Counted from the stretch's first letter, positions 37,351 through 49,793 are shown. The stretch: DNA of 64,000 bases from Scylla paramamosain (GCF_035594125.1 NC_087181.1:7178840-7242839), one strand, 5' to 3'. A program made the numbers and translations. The notes: generated by a model not told the origin, from the sequence alone.

Positions 37351-39658
37351 TTTTTATTTTTTTATTCATTTTCATAGGTACCAATATGCCAAAATTCTGG
37401 GAAAATTCAGGGCAATCATATGATAAAACAATATTATCTAAAAAGCTTTTTTTTTCGGACTGTTATGTACCAAACCCTAAAGTGCATGCAAAGCCTCCTA
37501 TATGAAGAAATTAAACGACCTTACCAGAAATCTGTGTTTTGAGTGTTTTTTTGCATGTTAGGCACCAAAACGATAAATAATAAGGAACTCACTCTATATG
37601 GGAATCCAAAATAAAGTTACAGAAAACGTGTCTTCTCAGTGTTTTACGTAGATAAAAGCTAAAACGGACGCAAAGCAACCAATATCAAGAAATAGAAAAA
37701 CGTTACTAAAAAGGTATATAGAGAGGTTTCCTAGATACAAAAATGCTAAAAGTCATGTATAACACTCCTAATTGATAACCAAACAACCTTAATAAATGCG
37801 TGTATTTTGAGGGCTTTGAACATTCTTAGTTACCCCAAATTGCATGCGAAAATAGATTTGTGGGAAAAAAAAAATGACTACCAGAAAAGTGTCTTTTGAT
37901 TGTTTTTGATCGTGATAGGCAATAAAGCACTAAAAAGGAGGGCAATCACATTACATTGGAGGAAAACTAATTTTTACCAAGAACTTGCTTTTAAGTGTTT
38001 TGAGCTCGTTATGTACCAAAACACTAAAACGAAAGCAAAACACTCTTTATGGTGAAACAAAATAACATTACCAAAAACATGTATTTTGAGTGTTTTTGAT
38101 CTTGTTACCAATAAAAATGCTTAAATTCATGCAAATAACACTATTTTGGGGAAATGAAAGGAGATTACGAGAAACGTGTATTAAGAGTGTATTTAAATTC
38201 ATAAATTACCAAAAAGCTAAAAGCCACAAATAACACTCTTTATTGAGAAACAATAAATAAATTAAAAAAAAATACGAAATTTTTTCTTCTTTCTTATTCA
38301 TATCTACAGGTACCGAGATGCTAAAATACGGGCAAAATTCAGGAAATTATGTGGAATAAAAACAATATCAAAAAAGTTAAATTTAGCTTTTTTTTCTGAC
38401 ATGTACCAAACCCCTAAAGTGTATGCAAAGCCACCTATATGGTGAAATTAAACGTCTTTGCAAGAAAAAGGTCTTATGAGTGTTTTTCAGCATATTAGGA
38501 ACCAACACGATAAATAACATGGAAGTCAATCTATATGGGAATCCAAAACAAAATTACTAAAAACGTGTCTTTTCGGTGTTTTACGTAGAAAAACGCTAAA
38601 ACGGATGCAAACCACCCAATATGAAGAAATAAAATAACATTACCAAAAAGGTATATTTTGAGTGTTTTTGAAATTCTTACCTACAAAAAATGCGAAAATG
38701 GATGGAAAGCACTCTATATTGGGAAGGAAAAGGACATTACGAGAAACGTGTATAATGAGTGTTTTATAGTTTCACAAGAACTACAAGGCAAAAAACGCAA
38801 AAACTCGTGTATATAGAGAAGTTTCTTACATTCCAAAATGCTGAAACTCTGGAAAAACACTCTTAATTGAGAAACAGAACAATCTTACTAAATGCGTGAA
38901 TTTTGAGTGCTTTTCACATTCTTAGTTACCAAAACCCCAAATTGCATGCGAAACCAGCTTTATGTGGGAAAAAATGACATTACCAGAAAAATGTCTTTTG
39001 AGTGTTTTTGAGCGTGTTAGGCAAAATGCACTTAAATAAAACCAATTTTTAACAAGAAGCTGCCTTTAAGTGTTTTTGAGCTCTTTATTACCAAAACACT
39101 AAAACGCATGCAAAATACACTTTATGGTGAAAGAATAGAACATTACCAAAAATATGTATTTTGAGTGTTTTTGATCATGTTACCAATAAAAACGCTTAAA
39201 TACATGCAAAGAACCCTATTTTTGGGAAACGAAAGGACATTACGAGAAATGTGTATTATGAGTGTTTTTAAATTCCTTAAGTAACAAAAAAGTTAAAACC
39301 CAGAAATAACACACTTTATACAGAAAAAAAATAAAATAAAATATATTTTTTTTTTTTGTTATTCATCTTCATAGGTACTAAGATGCCGAAATTCTGGCAA
39401 TATTCTTTGGGAGTTGAAAACAAAATTGCTGAAAACGTGTCTTTTCGGTGTTTTACATAGATAAACGCTAAAACAGATGAAAACCAACCAATATGAAGAA
39501 ATAAAAAAAATATTACCAAAGAGGTATATTTTGAGTGTTTTTGAGCTTGTTACGTACAAAAAACGCGAAAATTGATGCAAAGCACACCCTATTGGAAAAG
39601 AAAAGGACATTACGAGAAACATGTATAATTAGTGTCTTATTATTTTCGGGCAAAAGAA

Positions 39659-39682
39659 CTTGTCGTTCACAAGAACCACAAT
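39659..39682. other. Hairpin-variant a1 monomer, imperfect
   Basis: Left arm CTTGTCGTTC and right arm GAACCACAAT around the loop ACAA. Two uncompensated changes weaken the pairing. Confidence 0.55.
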
Positions 39683-39995
39683 TCAAAAAACACAAAAACT
39701 CGTGTATATAAAGAAGTTTCTTAGATACCAAAATGCTGAAACTTATGAATAACAATCTTAATTGAGAAACAGAACAACATTACAAAATGCGTGTATTTTG
39801 AGTGTTTTTGATCATATTATCTATAAAAACGCTTAAATACATGCAAAGAACATTATGTTAGGGGAACAAAAGGACATTACGAAAAATGTGTATTATGAGT
39901 GTTTTTTAAGTTCCTTAAGTACCAAAAAGCTAAAACCCACAAATAAAAAATTTAAAAAATAGGATTTTTTTTTCTTTTTGTTATTCATCTTCATA

Positions 39996-42900
39996 AGTAC
40001 CGAGATGCCAAAATTCTGGGAAAATTCAGGGCAATCATATGATAAAAGAATATTATCAAAAAAGTTAATTTCAGCTTCTTTTTTTTTGGATTGTTATGTA
40101 CCAAACCCTAAAGTGCATGCAAAGCACTTTGCATGAAAAAGTTAAACGACATTACCAGAAATCTATGTTTTGAGTGTTTTTTTTTAGCATGTTAGGTACT
40201 AAAACGATAAATAATAAGGAAATCACTCTATATGGGAATCCGAAACGAAGTTACTGAAAACGTGACTTCTCAGTGTTTTACGTAGAAAAACGCTAAAACG
40301 GATAAAAAGCAACCAATATAAAAAAATAGAGAAACGTTACTAAAAAGGTATATTTAGAGTGTTTTTGAGCTTGTTACCTACAAAAAATGCTAAAATTGAT
40401 GTAAAGCACTCTACATTGGGAAAGAAAAGGACATTGCAAGAAAAGTGTATAATAAAGATCCACAAGGCAAATAACGCAAAATCTCGTGTATATGGAGAAG
40501 ATTCCAAGATACAAAAATGCTAAAACTCATGTATAACACTCCTAATTCAGAAACAGAACAACCTTAATAAAAGCATGTATTTTGAGTGCTTTTCACATTC
40601 ATAGTTACTAAAACCCCAAATTGCATGCGAAAATAGATTTCTGGAAAAAAAAAAACTTTACCAGAAAAGTGTCTTTTGAGTGTTTTTGAGTGTGATAGGC
40701 AATAAAGCACTAAAAAGGAGGGCAATCACATTACATTAGAGGAAAACGAATTTTTACCAAGAATTTGCCTTTAAGTGTTTTTGAGTTCCTTATATACCAA
40801 AACACTAAAACGCATGCAAAACACTCTTTATGGTGAAACAAAATAACATTAACAAAAACATGTATTTTGAGTGTTTTTGATCATGTTACCAAAAACGCTT
40901 AAATACATGCAAAGAACACTATTTTTGGGAAATGAAAGGAGATTACGAGAAACGTGCATTAATAGTATTTTTAAGTCTCATTAATTTCCAAAAAGCTAAA
41001 AGCCACAAATAACACACTTTATTGAGAAACAATAAATAAATAAAAAAAAAAATACGACATTTTTTTCTTTCTTATTCATCTTCACAGGTACCGAGATGCC
41101 AAAACTCTTGCAAAATTCAGGAAATTATGTGAAATAAAAACATTATCAAAAAAGTTAAATTTAGCCTTTTTTTTTCGGACTGTTATGTACCAAACCCCTA
41201 AAGTGCATGCAAAGCCACTTATATGGGGAAATTAAACGTCTTAGCAAGAAAACGGTCTTATGAGTGTTTTTCAGCATCTTAGGAACCAACACGATAAATA
41301 ACATGGAAATCAATTTATATAGGAATCCAAAACAAAATTACTAAAAACGTGTCATTTCGGTGTTTTACGTAGAAAAACGCTAAAACGGATGCAAACCAAC
41401 CAATATGAAGATATAAAATAACATTACCAAAAAGGTATATTTTGAGTGTTTTTGAAATTGTTACCTACAAAAAAAGCGAAAATGGATGGAAAGCACTCTA
41501 TTTTGGGAAGCAAAAGGACATTACGAGAAACATGTATAATGAGTATTTTATAGTTTCACAAGAACTACGGGGCAAAAAACGCAAAAACTCGTGTTATATA
41601 GAGACGTTTCTTACATTCCAAATTGCTGAAACTCTGGAACAACACTCTTAATTGAGAAAAAGAAAAACCTTACTAAATGCGTGTGTTTTGAGTGCTTTTC
41701 ACATCCTTAGTTACCAAAATCCCAAATTGCATGCGAAACAACCTTTATGTGGGAAAAAAATGACATTACCAGAAAAATGTCCTTTGAGTGTTTTTGAGCA
41801 TGTTAGGCAATAAAGCACTAAAAAGCAGGGCAATCATATTACATTGGAATAAAACCAATTTTTAACAAGAACTTGCCTTTAAGTGTACTCGTATTTGAGC
41901 TCCTTATATACCAAAACACTAAAATGCATGCAAAATACACTTTATAGTGAACCAGAATAACATTACCAAAAACATGTATTTTGAATGTTTTTTATCATGT
42001 TACCAATAAAAACGCTTAAATACATGCAAAGAAACATATTTTTGGGAAACGAAAGGACATTACGAGAAACGTGCAGTATGAGTGTTTTTAAGTTCATTAA
42101 CTACGAAAAAGCTAAAAGCCAGAAATTACACTCTTTATTGAGAAAATAAAAATAAATAATATAATAAATAATAATAATATAAAATAAATAATAATTAAAA
42201 AATATGATTTTTTTTTCATTCTTATTCATCTTCACAGGTAACGAGGTGTCAAAATTCGGGCAAAGTTCATTATATTATATGAAATAAGAACATTATCAAA
42301 AAAGTTAAAATTAGCTTTTTTTTCGGACTTATGTACCAAACCCCTAATGTGCATGCAAAGCCACCTATATGGGAAAATTAAACGTCTTTGCCAGAAAACT
42401 GTCTTATGGGTGTTTTTCGTCATGTTAGGAACCAACACGATAAAACCCAAGGAAGTCAATCTATATGGGAATCCAAAACAAAATTACTAAAAACGTGTCT
42501 TTTCGGTGTTTTACGTAGAAAACGCTTAAAAGGATGCAAACCAACCAAAATGAAGATATAGAATAACATTACCAAAAAGGTATATTTTGAGTGTTTTGAA
42601 ATTGTTACCTACAAAAAACGCGAAAATGGATGGAAAGCACTCTATATTGGGAAGCAAAAGGCACCGAAAAGCATTTTAGGCACCAAAACGATAAATAATA
42701 TGAAAGTCACTCTATATGGAAATCCAAAACAAAATTACTGGAAACGTGTCTTTAAAAGATTTACGTAGAAAAACGCTAAAAGGGATGCAAACCAACCAAT
42801 ATGAAGAAATAGAATAACCATCCAAAAAATATATATTTTGTGTGCTCTTGAGCTTGCTACATAAAAAAAAACGCGAATATGGATGCAAAGCAATCTACAT

Positions 42901-43291
42901 AAGGAAAAAAAAAGGACATAACGAGAAACGTGTATAATGAGTGTTTTATAGTTTCATCAGAATCACAAGGCAAAAAATGCAAAAACTCGACTGTATGGAG
43001 AAGTTTCTAAGATATGAAAATACTGAAACTCATGAATAACACTCTTAATCAAGAAACAGAACAACCTTACTAAATGCGTGTATTTTGAGTGTTTTTTTTT
43101 ACATTCTTAGTTACCAAAACCCCAAATTCCATGCAAAACTACCTTTATGTAGGAAAAAAAATGACATTACCAGAGAAGTGTCTTTGAGTGTTTTTCAGCG
43201 TGTTAGGCAATAAACCACTAAAAAGCAGGGCAATCTCATTACATGGGAATAAAACCAACTTTTACGGAGAACTTGCCTTTTAGTGTTTTTG
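39996..43291 (+). repeat. Forward HOR array, super-repeat copy 2, left part
   Basis: b2' landmarks lie at about 39996, 41088 and 42238. The b5-to-b3 join at 42661 and the a2-a3-a4 run into the inverted block match 22262-22890. The A/T tract at 42142-42203 is expanded. No gene is seen. Confidence 0.8.
42142..42203. repeat. Expanded AAT/AAAT-rich microsatellite
   Basis: About 60 bases of A and T only, with many AATAATAAT and AAATAAATA stretches, sit at the usual b1/b2' position. The corresponding position in copy 1 (about 21775-21810) is about half as long. Confidence 0.8.
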
Positions 43292-43746
43292 ACACGCATT
43301 TAGTAAGGTTGCTCTGTTTCTCAATTAAGAGTGTTATTCATGAGTTTCAGCATATACACGAATTTTTACGTTTTTTGCCTTGTGGTTTTTTTGAACTATG
43401 AAACATTCATTATACACTTTTCTCGCAATGTCCCCTTGTTTCACAGTATAGAGTGCTTTGTATCCATTTTCGCGTTTTTTTTTTGTAGGTAACAAGCTCA
43501 AAAACTCTCAAAATATATATTTTTGGTAATGTTTTTCTGCTTCTTGATATTTGTTGGTTTGTATCAGTTTTAGAGTTTTCCTACGTAAAACACTGAGAAG
43601 ACACGTTTTCAGTAATTTTCTTTTGGATTCCACATAGAATGAGTTCCTTATTATATATCGTTTTGGTGCCTAACATGCTGAAAAAACACTCAAAAGACAG
43701 ATTTCTGGTAAGGTCTTTAATTTCCTCATATGGGAGGCTTTCCATG
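43292..43746 (-). repeat. Inverted satellite block 5
   Basis: Entry is at GTTTTTGACACGCATTTAG and exit is after GGCTTTCCATG. It has the short a1 form and matches block 3 at 22.9 kb and block 2 at 16.2 kb. Confidence 0.87.
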
Positions 43747-45268
43747 TCTTTTCAGTGTTTTTCAGCGTGTTACGCAATAAAGCACTAAAAGCCAGGACAA
43801 TCACATTACATTGGAATAAAACCAAATTTTACCAAGAACTTGCCTTGAATTGTTTTTGAGCTTCTTACATATCAAAACGCTAAAACGCATGCAAAATACA
43901 TTTTATGGAGAAACAGAATTACATTACCAAATACATGTATTTTGAGTGTTTTTGATAATGTTATCTATAAAAACGCTTAAATACATGCAAAGAACCTTAT
44001 GTTTGGGAAACGAAAGGACATTACGAGAAACGTCTATTATGAGTGATTTTTAAGTTCCTCCAGTAACAAAAAGCTAAAACCCACAAATAACACTCCTTAG
44101 AAAAAAAAAGAAATAATAGATAAAAAAATAAAAAAATGGGATTTTTTTTTTTTTGTTATTCATCTTCATAGGTACCGAGATGCCAAAATTCTGCCAAAAT
44201 TCAGGGAATTTATGTGGAAAAAAGAACATTATCATAAAAGTTAATTATACCTTTTTTTCGGATTGCTATGTACCAAACCCAGAAGTGCATGAAAAGCCAC
44301 GTATATAGGGATGTTAAATGACTTTACCAGAAACCGTCTTTTCAGTGTTTTTTCAGCAAGTTAGGCACCAAAACGATAAATAATATGGAAGTTAGTCAAT
44401 ATGTGAATTCAAAAGAAAATTACTGAAAACGTGTCTTTTCACTGTTTTACGTAGAAAAACGCTGAAGCGGATACAAACCATCCTATATGAAGAAATAGAA
44501 TAACATTACCAAAAAGATAATAGGAAACAAAAGGACATTACGAGAAACGTGTATAATGAGTGTTTTATAGTTTTAAAAGAACCACAACGCAAAAACTCGT
44601 GTATATAGAGAAATTTCTAACATTCCAAAATGAATAAATGCAAAGCCTCCAATATGAGGAAATTAAACGACCTTACCAGAAATCTGTGTTTTGAGTGTTT
44701 TTTAGCATGTTAGGCAGCAAAACGATAAATAATAAGGAACTCACTCTATTTGGGAATCCAAGACAAAGTTACTGAAAACGTGTCTTCTCTGTGTATTACG
44801 TAGAAAAACGTTAAAACGGATGGAAACCAACCAATATCAAGAAATAGAAAAACGTTACCAAAAAGGTATATTTTGATTGTTTTTGAGCTTTTTACCTAGA
44901 AAAAACGCGAAAATTGATGCGAAGCACTTTATATTAGGAAACAAAAGGACATTGCAAGAAAAGTATATAATGAGTGTTTTATTGTTCAAAAGAACCACAA
45001 AGCAAAAAACGCAAAACTCGTGTATATGGAGAGATTTCCTAGATACCAAAATGCTGAAACTCATGAATAAAACTCTTAATTGAGAAACAGAACAACCTTA
45101 ATAAATGCGTGTATTTTGAGTGCTTTTCACATTCTTAGTTACCAAAACCCCAAATTGCAAGCGAAACCACCTTTATGTGAGAAAAAAATGACATTACCAG
45201 AAAAGTGTCTTTTAAGTGTTTTTGAGCGTGATAGGCAATAAACCACTTAAAAGCAGGGCAATCATATT
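43747..45268 (+). repeat. Forward HOR array left of the Jockey-like LINE
   Basis: The b2' landmark is at about 44171. There is a join of b5 within AAAAAGATAATAGG at 44513 that is shorter than in copy 1. The a1-to-b2 join is at 44635, then b3, b4, b5, a1, a2 and a3 up to ATCATATT, where the LINE begins. It matches 23.35-24.93 kb. The open frames at 44855-45083 are satellite. Confidence 0.8.
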
Positions 45269-45285
45269 TTTTTTTTTTTTTTTTT
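45267..45285 (-). other. Poly(A) tail of the Jockey-like LINE
   Basis: Nineteen T on the + strand, i.e. poly(A) on the element strand, directly abut the satellite sequence ATCATA. One or two of these T belong to the target, which reads ATCATATTACATTGG in the empty paralogue. Confidence 0.85.
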
Positions 45286-45377
45286 ATGTAGGAAGGATAC
45301 TGGGCAAGGACAACAAAAATCTAATTAAAAAAAATGCCCACTGAAATGCCAATCCCTTAAAAGGGTCAAAGCAGTGG

Positions 45378-46985
45378 TCAAAAATTGGTGGATAAGTGTC
45401 TTGAAACTTCCCTCTTGAAGGAATTCAAGTCATAGAAAGGTGGAAATACAGAAGCAGGCAAGGAATTCCAGAGTTTACCAGAGAAAAGGATGAATGATTG
45501 AGAATACTGGTTAACTCTTGCGTTAGAGAGGTGGACAGAATAGGAGTGAGAGAAAGAAGAAAGTCTTGTGCAGCGAGGCCGCGGGAGGAGGGGAGGCATG
45601 CAGTTAGCAAGATCAGAAGAGCAGTTGGCATGAAAATAGCGGTAGAAGACAGCTAGATATGCAACATTGCAGCGGTGAGAGAGGGGCTGAAGACAGTCAG
45701 TTAGAGGAGAGGAGTTGATGAGACGAAAAGCTTTTGATTCCACCCTCTCTAGAACAGCAGTATGAGTGGAACCCCCCCAGACATGTGAAGCATACTCCAT
45801 ACATGGACGGATAAGGCCCTTGTACAGAGTTAGCAGCTGGGGGGGTGAGAAAAACTGGCGGAGACGTCTCAGAACACCTAACTTCATAGAAGCTGTTTTA
45901 GCTAGAGATGAGATGTGAAGTTTCCAGTTCAGATTATAAGTAAAGGACAGACCGAGGATGTTCAGTGTAGAAGAGGGGGACAGTTGAGTGTCATTGAAGA
46001 AGAGGGGATAGTTGTCTGGAAGATTGTGTCGAGTTGATAGATGGAGGAATTGAGTTTTTGAGGCATTGAACAATACCAAGTTTGCTCTGCCCCAATCAGA
46101 AATTTTAGAAAGATCAGAAGTCAGGCGTTCTGTGGCTTCCCTGCGTGATATGTTTACCTCCTGAAGGGTTGGACGTCTATGAAAAGACGTGGAAAAGTGC
46201 AGGGTGGTTTCATCAGCATAGGAGTGGATAGGACAAGAAGTTTGGTTTAGAAGATCATTAATGAATAATAAGAAGAGAGTGGGTGACAGGACAGAACCCT
46301 GAGGAACACCACTGTTAATAGATTTAGGAGAAGAACAGTGACCGTCTACCACAGCAGCAATAGAACGGTCAGAAAGGAAACTTGAGATGAAGTTACAGAG
46401 AGAAGGATAGAAACCGTAGGAGGGTAGTTTGGAAATCAAAGCTTTGTGCCAGACTCTATCAAAGGCTTTTGATATGTCCAAGGCAACAGCAAAAGTTTCA
46501 CCAAAGTCTCTAAAAGAGGATGACCAAGACTCAGTAAGGAAAGCCAGAAGATCACCAGTAGAGCGGCCTTGACGGAACCCATACTGGCGATCAGATAGAA
46601 GGTTGTGAAGTGATAGAAGTTTAAGAATCTTCCTGTTGAGGATAGATTCAAAAACTTTAGATAAGCAGGAAATTAAAGCAATAGGACGGTAGTTTGAGGG
46701 ATTAGAGCGGTCACCCTTTTTAGGAACAGGTTGAATGTAGGCAAACTTCCAGCAAGAAGGAAAGGTAGATGTTGACAGACAGAGCTGAAAGAGTTTGACT
46801 AGGCAAGGTGCAAGCACGGAGGCACAGTTTCGGAGAACAATAGGAGGGACCCCATCAGGTCCATAAGCCTTCCGAGGGTTTAGGCCAGCGAGGGCATGGA
46901 AAACATCATTACGAAGAATTTTAATACGTGGCATGAAGTAGTCAGTGGGTGGAGGAGAGGGAGGAACAAGCCCAGAATCGTCCAA
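45378..46985 (-). CDS. Reverse transcriptase portion of the LINE ORF
   Basis: This part carries the RT fingers, palm and thumb. [10 protein letters not shown] and [18 protein letters not shown] belong to the fingers. [16 protein letters not shown] is motif A with the first catalytic Asp, and [20 protein letters not shown] is motif [11 protein letters not shown] is motif C, followed by [12 protein letters not shown] and ASHVWGG in the thumb. Motif C reads YADE where RTs use YADD; the GAA codon at 46209-46211 differs by its third base from an Asp codon. The C-terminal segment has LWNSLPASV, common in Jockey/CR1-type RTs. The listed 5' limit (TTG) is not a true start, since the frame continues upstream to the TAA. 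Minus-strand frames at 45425, 46436 and 46880 are shadows. Confidence 0.9.
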   Translation of the reverse strand: MDDSGLVPPSPPPTDYFMPRIKILRNDVFHALAGLNPRKAYGPDGVPPIVLRNCASVLAPCLVKLFQLCLSTSTFPSCWKFAYIQPVPKKGDRSNPSNYRPIALISCLSKVFESILNRKILKLLSLHNLLSDRQYGFRQGRSTGDLLAFLTESWSSSFRDFGETFAVALDISKAFDRVWHKALISKLPSYGFYPSLCNFISSFLSDRSIAAVVDGHCSSPKSINSGVPQGSVLSPTLFLLFINDLLNQTSCPIHSYADETTLHFSTSFHRRPTLQEVNISRREATERLTSDLSKISDWGRANLVLFNASKTQFLHLSTRHNLPDNYPLFFNDTQLSPSSTLNILGLSFTYNLNWKLHISSLAKTASMKLGVLRRLRQFFSPPQLLTLYKGLIRPCMEYASHVWGGSTHTAVLERVESKAFRLINSSPLTDCLQPLSHRCNVAYLAVFYRYFHANCSSDLANCMPPLLPRPRCTRLSSFSHSYSVHLSNARVNQYSQSFILFSGKLWNSLPASVFPPFYDLNSFKREVSRHLSTNF

Positions 46986-47192
46986 GGTAGAGTTTTTAGC
47001 AAAGGTTTGAGCAAAGAGTTCAGCTTTAGAAATAGATGTGATAGCAGTGGTGCCATCTGGTTGAAGTAGAGGAGGGAAAGAAGAAGAAGCAAAGTTATTG
47101 GAGATATTTTTGGCTAGATGCCAGAAATCACGAGGGGAGTTAGATCTTGAAAGGTTTTGACATTTTCTGTTAATGAAGGAGTTTTTGGCTAG

Positions 47193-48338
47193 TTAGAGAA
47201 CAGACTTGGCATGGTTCCGGGCAGAAATATAAAGTGCATGAGATTCTGGTGAAGGAAGGCTTAAGTACCTTTTGTGGGCCACCTCTCTATCATGTATAGC
47301 ACGAGAACAAGCTGTGTTAAACCAAGGTTTAGAAGGTTTAGGACGAGAAAAAAAGTGAGGAATGTACGCCTCCATGCCAGACACTATCACCTCTGTTATG
47401 CGCTCAGCACACAAAGACGGGTCTCTGACACGGAAGCAGTAGTCATTCCAAGGAAAATCAGCAAAATACCTCCTCAGGTCCCCCCAACTAGCAGAGGCAA
47501 AACGCCAGAGGCACCTTCGCTTAGGGGGATCCTGAGGAGGGATTGGAGAGATAGGACAAGATAAAGATATGAGATTGGGATCGGAGGAGCCCAACGGAGA
47601 AGAAAGGGTGACAGCATAAGCAGAAGGATTAGAGGTCAGGAAAAGGTCAAGAATGTTGGGCGTATCTCCAAGACGGTCAGGAATACGAGTAGGGTGTTGC
47701 ACCAATTGCTCTAGGTCATGAAGGATAGCAAAGTTGTAGGCTAGTTCACCAGGATGGTCAGTGAAGGGAGAGGAAAGCCAAAGCTGGTGGTGAACATTGA
47801 AGTCTCCAAGAATGGAGATCTCTGCAAAAGGGAAGAGGGTCAGAATGTGCTCCACTTTGGAAGTTAAGTAATCAAAGAATTTCTTATAGTCAGAGGAGTT
47901 AGGAGAGAGGTATACAGCACAGATAAATTTAGTATGAGAATGACTCTGTAGTCGTAGCCAGATGGTGGAAAACTCGGAAGATTCAAGAGCGTGGGCACGA
48001 GAGCAGGTTAAGTCATTGCGCACATAAACGCAGCATCCAGCTTTGGATCGAAAATGAGGATAGAGAAAGTAGGAGGGAACAGAAAAGGGGCTACTGTCAG
48101 TTGCCTCAGACACCTGAGTTTCAGTGAGGAAAAGAAGATGAGGTTTAGAAGAGGAGAGTTGGTGTTCTACAGATTGAAAATTAGATCTTAGACAGCGATT
48201 GTTGCAGAAGTTAATGAAGAAAAAGTTGAGGGGGGTGTCAAGACACTTAGGGTCGTCGACGGAAAGGCAGTCCGACCTGGGGACATTTATGGTCCCCTCC
48301 CCAGATGGGGACTCCGAGGCTGGTGTAGGAGTCGCCAT
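47193..48338 (-). CDS. Endonuclease (EEP/APE-like) portion of the LINE ORF
   Basis: This open part encodes the N-terminal endonuclease that nicks target DNA. Visible motifs include an N-containing RSNFQSV strand early in the domain and LLFLTETQV with the metal-binding Glu. GDFNVHH has the catalytic Asp/Asn pair, and ILDLFLTSN follows. The last motif is SSDPNLIS, where EEP endonucleases of LINEs usually have SDH. The CCC codon at 47577-47579 puts Pro in place of the catalytic His, one base from CAC. The domain is followed by a linker containing [20 protein letters not shown], typical after LINE endonucleases. The frame stops at the TAA at 47193. The opposite-strand open frames at 47274-47564 and 48364-48546 are shadows. 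Confidence 0.85.
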   Translation of the reverse strand: MATPTPASESPSGEGTINVPRSDCLSVDDPKCLDTPLNFFFINFCNNRCLRSNFQSVEHQLSSSKPHLLFLTETQVSEATDSSPFSVPSYFLYPHFRSKAGCCVYVRNDLTCSRAHALESSEFSTIWLRLQSHSHTKFICAVYLSPNSSDYKKFFDYLTSKVEHILTLFPFAEISILGDFNVHHQLWLSSPFTDHPGELAYNFAILHDLEQLVQHPTRIPDRLGDTPNILDLFLTSNPSAYAVTLSSPLGSSDPNLISLSCPISPIPPQDPPKRRCLWRFASASWGDLRRYFADFPWNDYCFRVRDPSLCAERITEVIVSGMEAYIPHFFSRPKPSKPWFNTACSRAIHDREVAHKRYLSLPSPESHALYISARNHAKSVL

Positions 48339-48578
48339 GATTTTAAAATTTTTTGAGTGAAGGGTGTGTGTGTTATTAGGTGCTTGTAGTTTTGTGTGGA
48401 GGAAGAGAGTTGTCTTTAGAGGGCAGGCTGTGACTACCCCCTTGTATTGTGAGACACAAAGGGAAACGTTCAGTGAGGTCACAGCTGGGTTTAATGATAA
48501 GTTCACAGCACCCCCTGAACAGTGCCTTAGACCTCACTGGGAGTAATTATCGTTTCGGCAGGTGTCTACTGCCTCCTC
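48339..48578 (-). other. 5' leader of the Jockey-like LINE
   Basis: About 240 bp between the element's 5' edge (GAGGAGGCAGTAGACACC on the element strand) and the first good ATG. It is of balanced composition, unlike the flanks. It has no second ORF and probably holds the internal promoter expected of Jockey-type elements, though no motif was confirmed. Confidence 0.5.
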
Positions 48579-49444
48579 CATTGGAATAACACCAATTTAT
48601 ACAAAAAAACTTGCCTTTAAGTGTTTTTAAGCTCCTTATATTACTAAAATTACTAAAAAAGTGTCTTTTCGGTGTTTTACGTAGAAAAACGCTAAAACGG
48701 ATGCAAACCAACCAATACGAAGAAATAAAATAACATTACCAAAAAGGTATATTTTGAGTGTTTTTGAAATTGTTACCTACAAAAAAAGCGAAAATGGATG
48801 TTAAACATATTGGGAAGCAAAAGGACATTACGGGAAACATGTACAATGAGTGTTTTATAGTTTCACAAGAACTACAGGGCAAAAAACGCAAAAACTCGTG
48901 CATATACAGAAGTTTCTTACATTCTAAAATGCTGAAACTCTGGAACAACACTCTTAACTGAGAAACAGAAATATCTTACTAAATGCCTGTATTTTGAGTG
49001 CTTTTCACATTCTTAGTTACCAAAATCCCAAATTGCATGCGAAACCAGCTTTATGTGGGAAAAAAATGACATTACCAGAAAAATTTGTTTTAAGTGTTTT
49101 TTGAGCGTGTTAGGCAATAAAGTACTAAAAAGCAGGGCAAACACATTACATTAGAATAAAACCAATTTTTAACAAGAACTTGCCTTTAAGTGTTTTTGAG
49201 CTCCTTATATACCAAAACACTAAAACGCATGCAAAATACACTCTATGGTGAAATAGAAGAACATTACCAAAAACATGTATTTTGAGTGCTTTTGATCATG
49301 TTACCAATAAAAACGGTTAAATACATGCAAAGAACCCTATTTTGGGGAAACGAAAGGACATTACGAGAAACGTGTATTATGAGTGTTTTTAAGTTCCTTA
49401 AGTACCAAAAAAGCTAAAACCCACAAATAACACTCATTATAGAG

Positions 49445-49493
49445 AAAAAAAAATAAAATAAAATAAAATTTATTTATTTATTTTTTTTTTTTT
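49445..49493. repeat. A-rich/T-rich self-complementary tract
   Basis: Nine A, then TAAAA-type units, pass directly into TTTATTTATTTA and a T13 run. The left half can pair with the right half. It lies at the standard b1/b2' junction. Confidence 0.75.
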
Positions 49494-49793
49494 GTTATTC
49501 ATCTTCATAGGTACTAAGATGCCGAAATTCTGGCAATATTCTTTGGGAATCGAAAACAAAATTACTGAAAACGTCTCTTTTCGGTGTTTTACGTAGAAAA
49601 ACGCTAAAACAAATGAAAACCAACCAATATGAAGAAATAGAATAACATTACCAAAGAGGTATATTTTGAGTGTTTTTGAGCTTGATACCCACATAAAACA
49701 CGAAAATTGATGCAAAGCACTCCCAATTGGGAAAGAAAAGGACATTACGAGAATTATGTATAATGAGTGTCTTATTATTTTCGTGCAAAAGAA

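Larger units (their letters stand above)
32547..39995 (+). repeat. HOR array between super-repeat copies, many partial units
   Basis: b2' landmarks lie at about 33181, 34709, 35899, 37378, 38319 and 39374, so unit spacing is irregular (0.9-1.5 kb). Irregular joins are visible near 33640 (a1 into a3), 33905 (a5 into b4/b5), 35165-35190 (b3 into a1), 35308 (a2 into a1), 36296 (b5 into b2), 37718 (b5 into a1) and 39800 (a2 into a5). CACAG-type and CATAG-type units are intermixed. The open frames reported here are satellite sequence and no gene is seen. Confidence 0.75.
45378..48338 (-). pseudogene. LINE endonuclease-reverse transcriptase polyprotein, one nonsense codon
   Basis: The two open stretches 48506-47193 and 46985-45378 lie in the same frame. 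Translation between them (47192-46986) is open, so they are one former ORF. From the ATG at 48338 (starting MATPTPAS, the best start; the frame is open further upstream to 48506) it is about 986 codons and ends at 45378. A single in-frame TAA at 47193-47195 splits it between the endonuclease and the RT. The protein would nick target DNA and copy the element RNA by target-primed reverse transcription. Order: AP-endonuclease-like domain, linker, RT, C-terminal region. The stop plus two catalytic-site changes make this copy very probably inactive. Confidence 0.9.
45269..48578 (-). mobile_element. Jockey/BS-like non-LTR retrotransposon, near full length
   Basis: A ~3.3 kb unit of clearly higher G+C sits inside an a3 satellite monomer. 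On the minus strand it has, in order, a leader of about 240 bp, one endonuclease-RT reading frame, a 3' UTR of about 90 bp, and a poly(A) tail (T run 45267-45285, the first two T probably target sequence). The flanks join to give a normal a3 monomer with no visible target-site duplication and one missing A. No ORF1/gag is present: either this family lacks one or the copy is 5'-truncated. The RT style matches proteins often annotated in arthropods as transposon BS RNA-directed DNA polymerase (Jockey clade); the clade is inferred from recall, not searched. The cleanness of the frame and tail indicates a fairly recent insertion. Confidence 0.92.

Noticed and set aside
47274..47564. Open frame of 96 codons on the + strand
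   Set aside because: It is the antisense shadow of the LINE endonuclease frame; the sense translation has recognisable motifs and this one does not.
45269..48578. Two separate genes (an endonuclease and an RT) on the minus strand
   Set aside because: The frames are identical and the 207 bases between them translate without a stop. One TAA splits a single LINE ORF.
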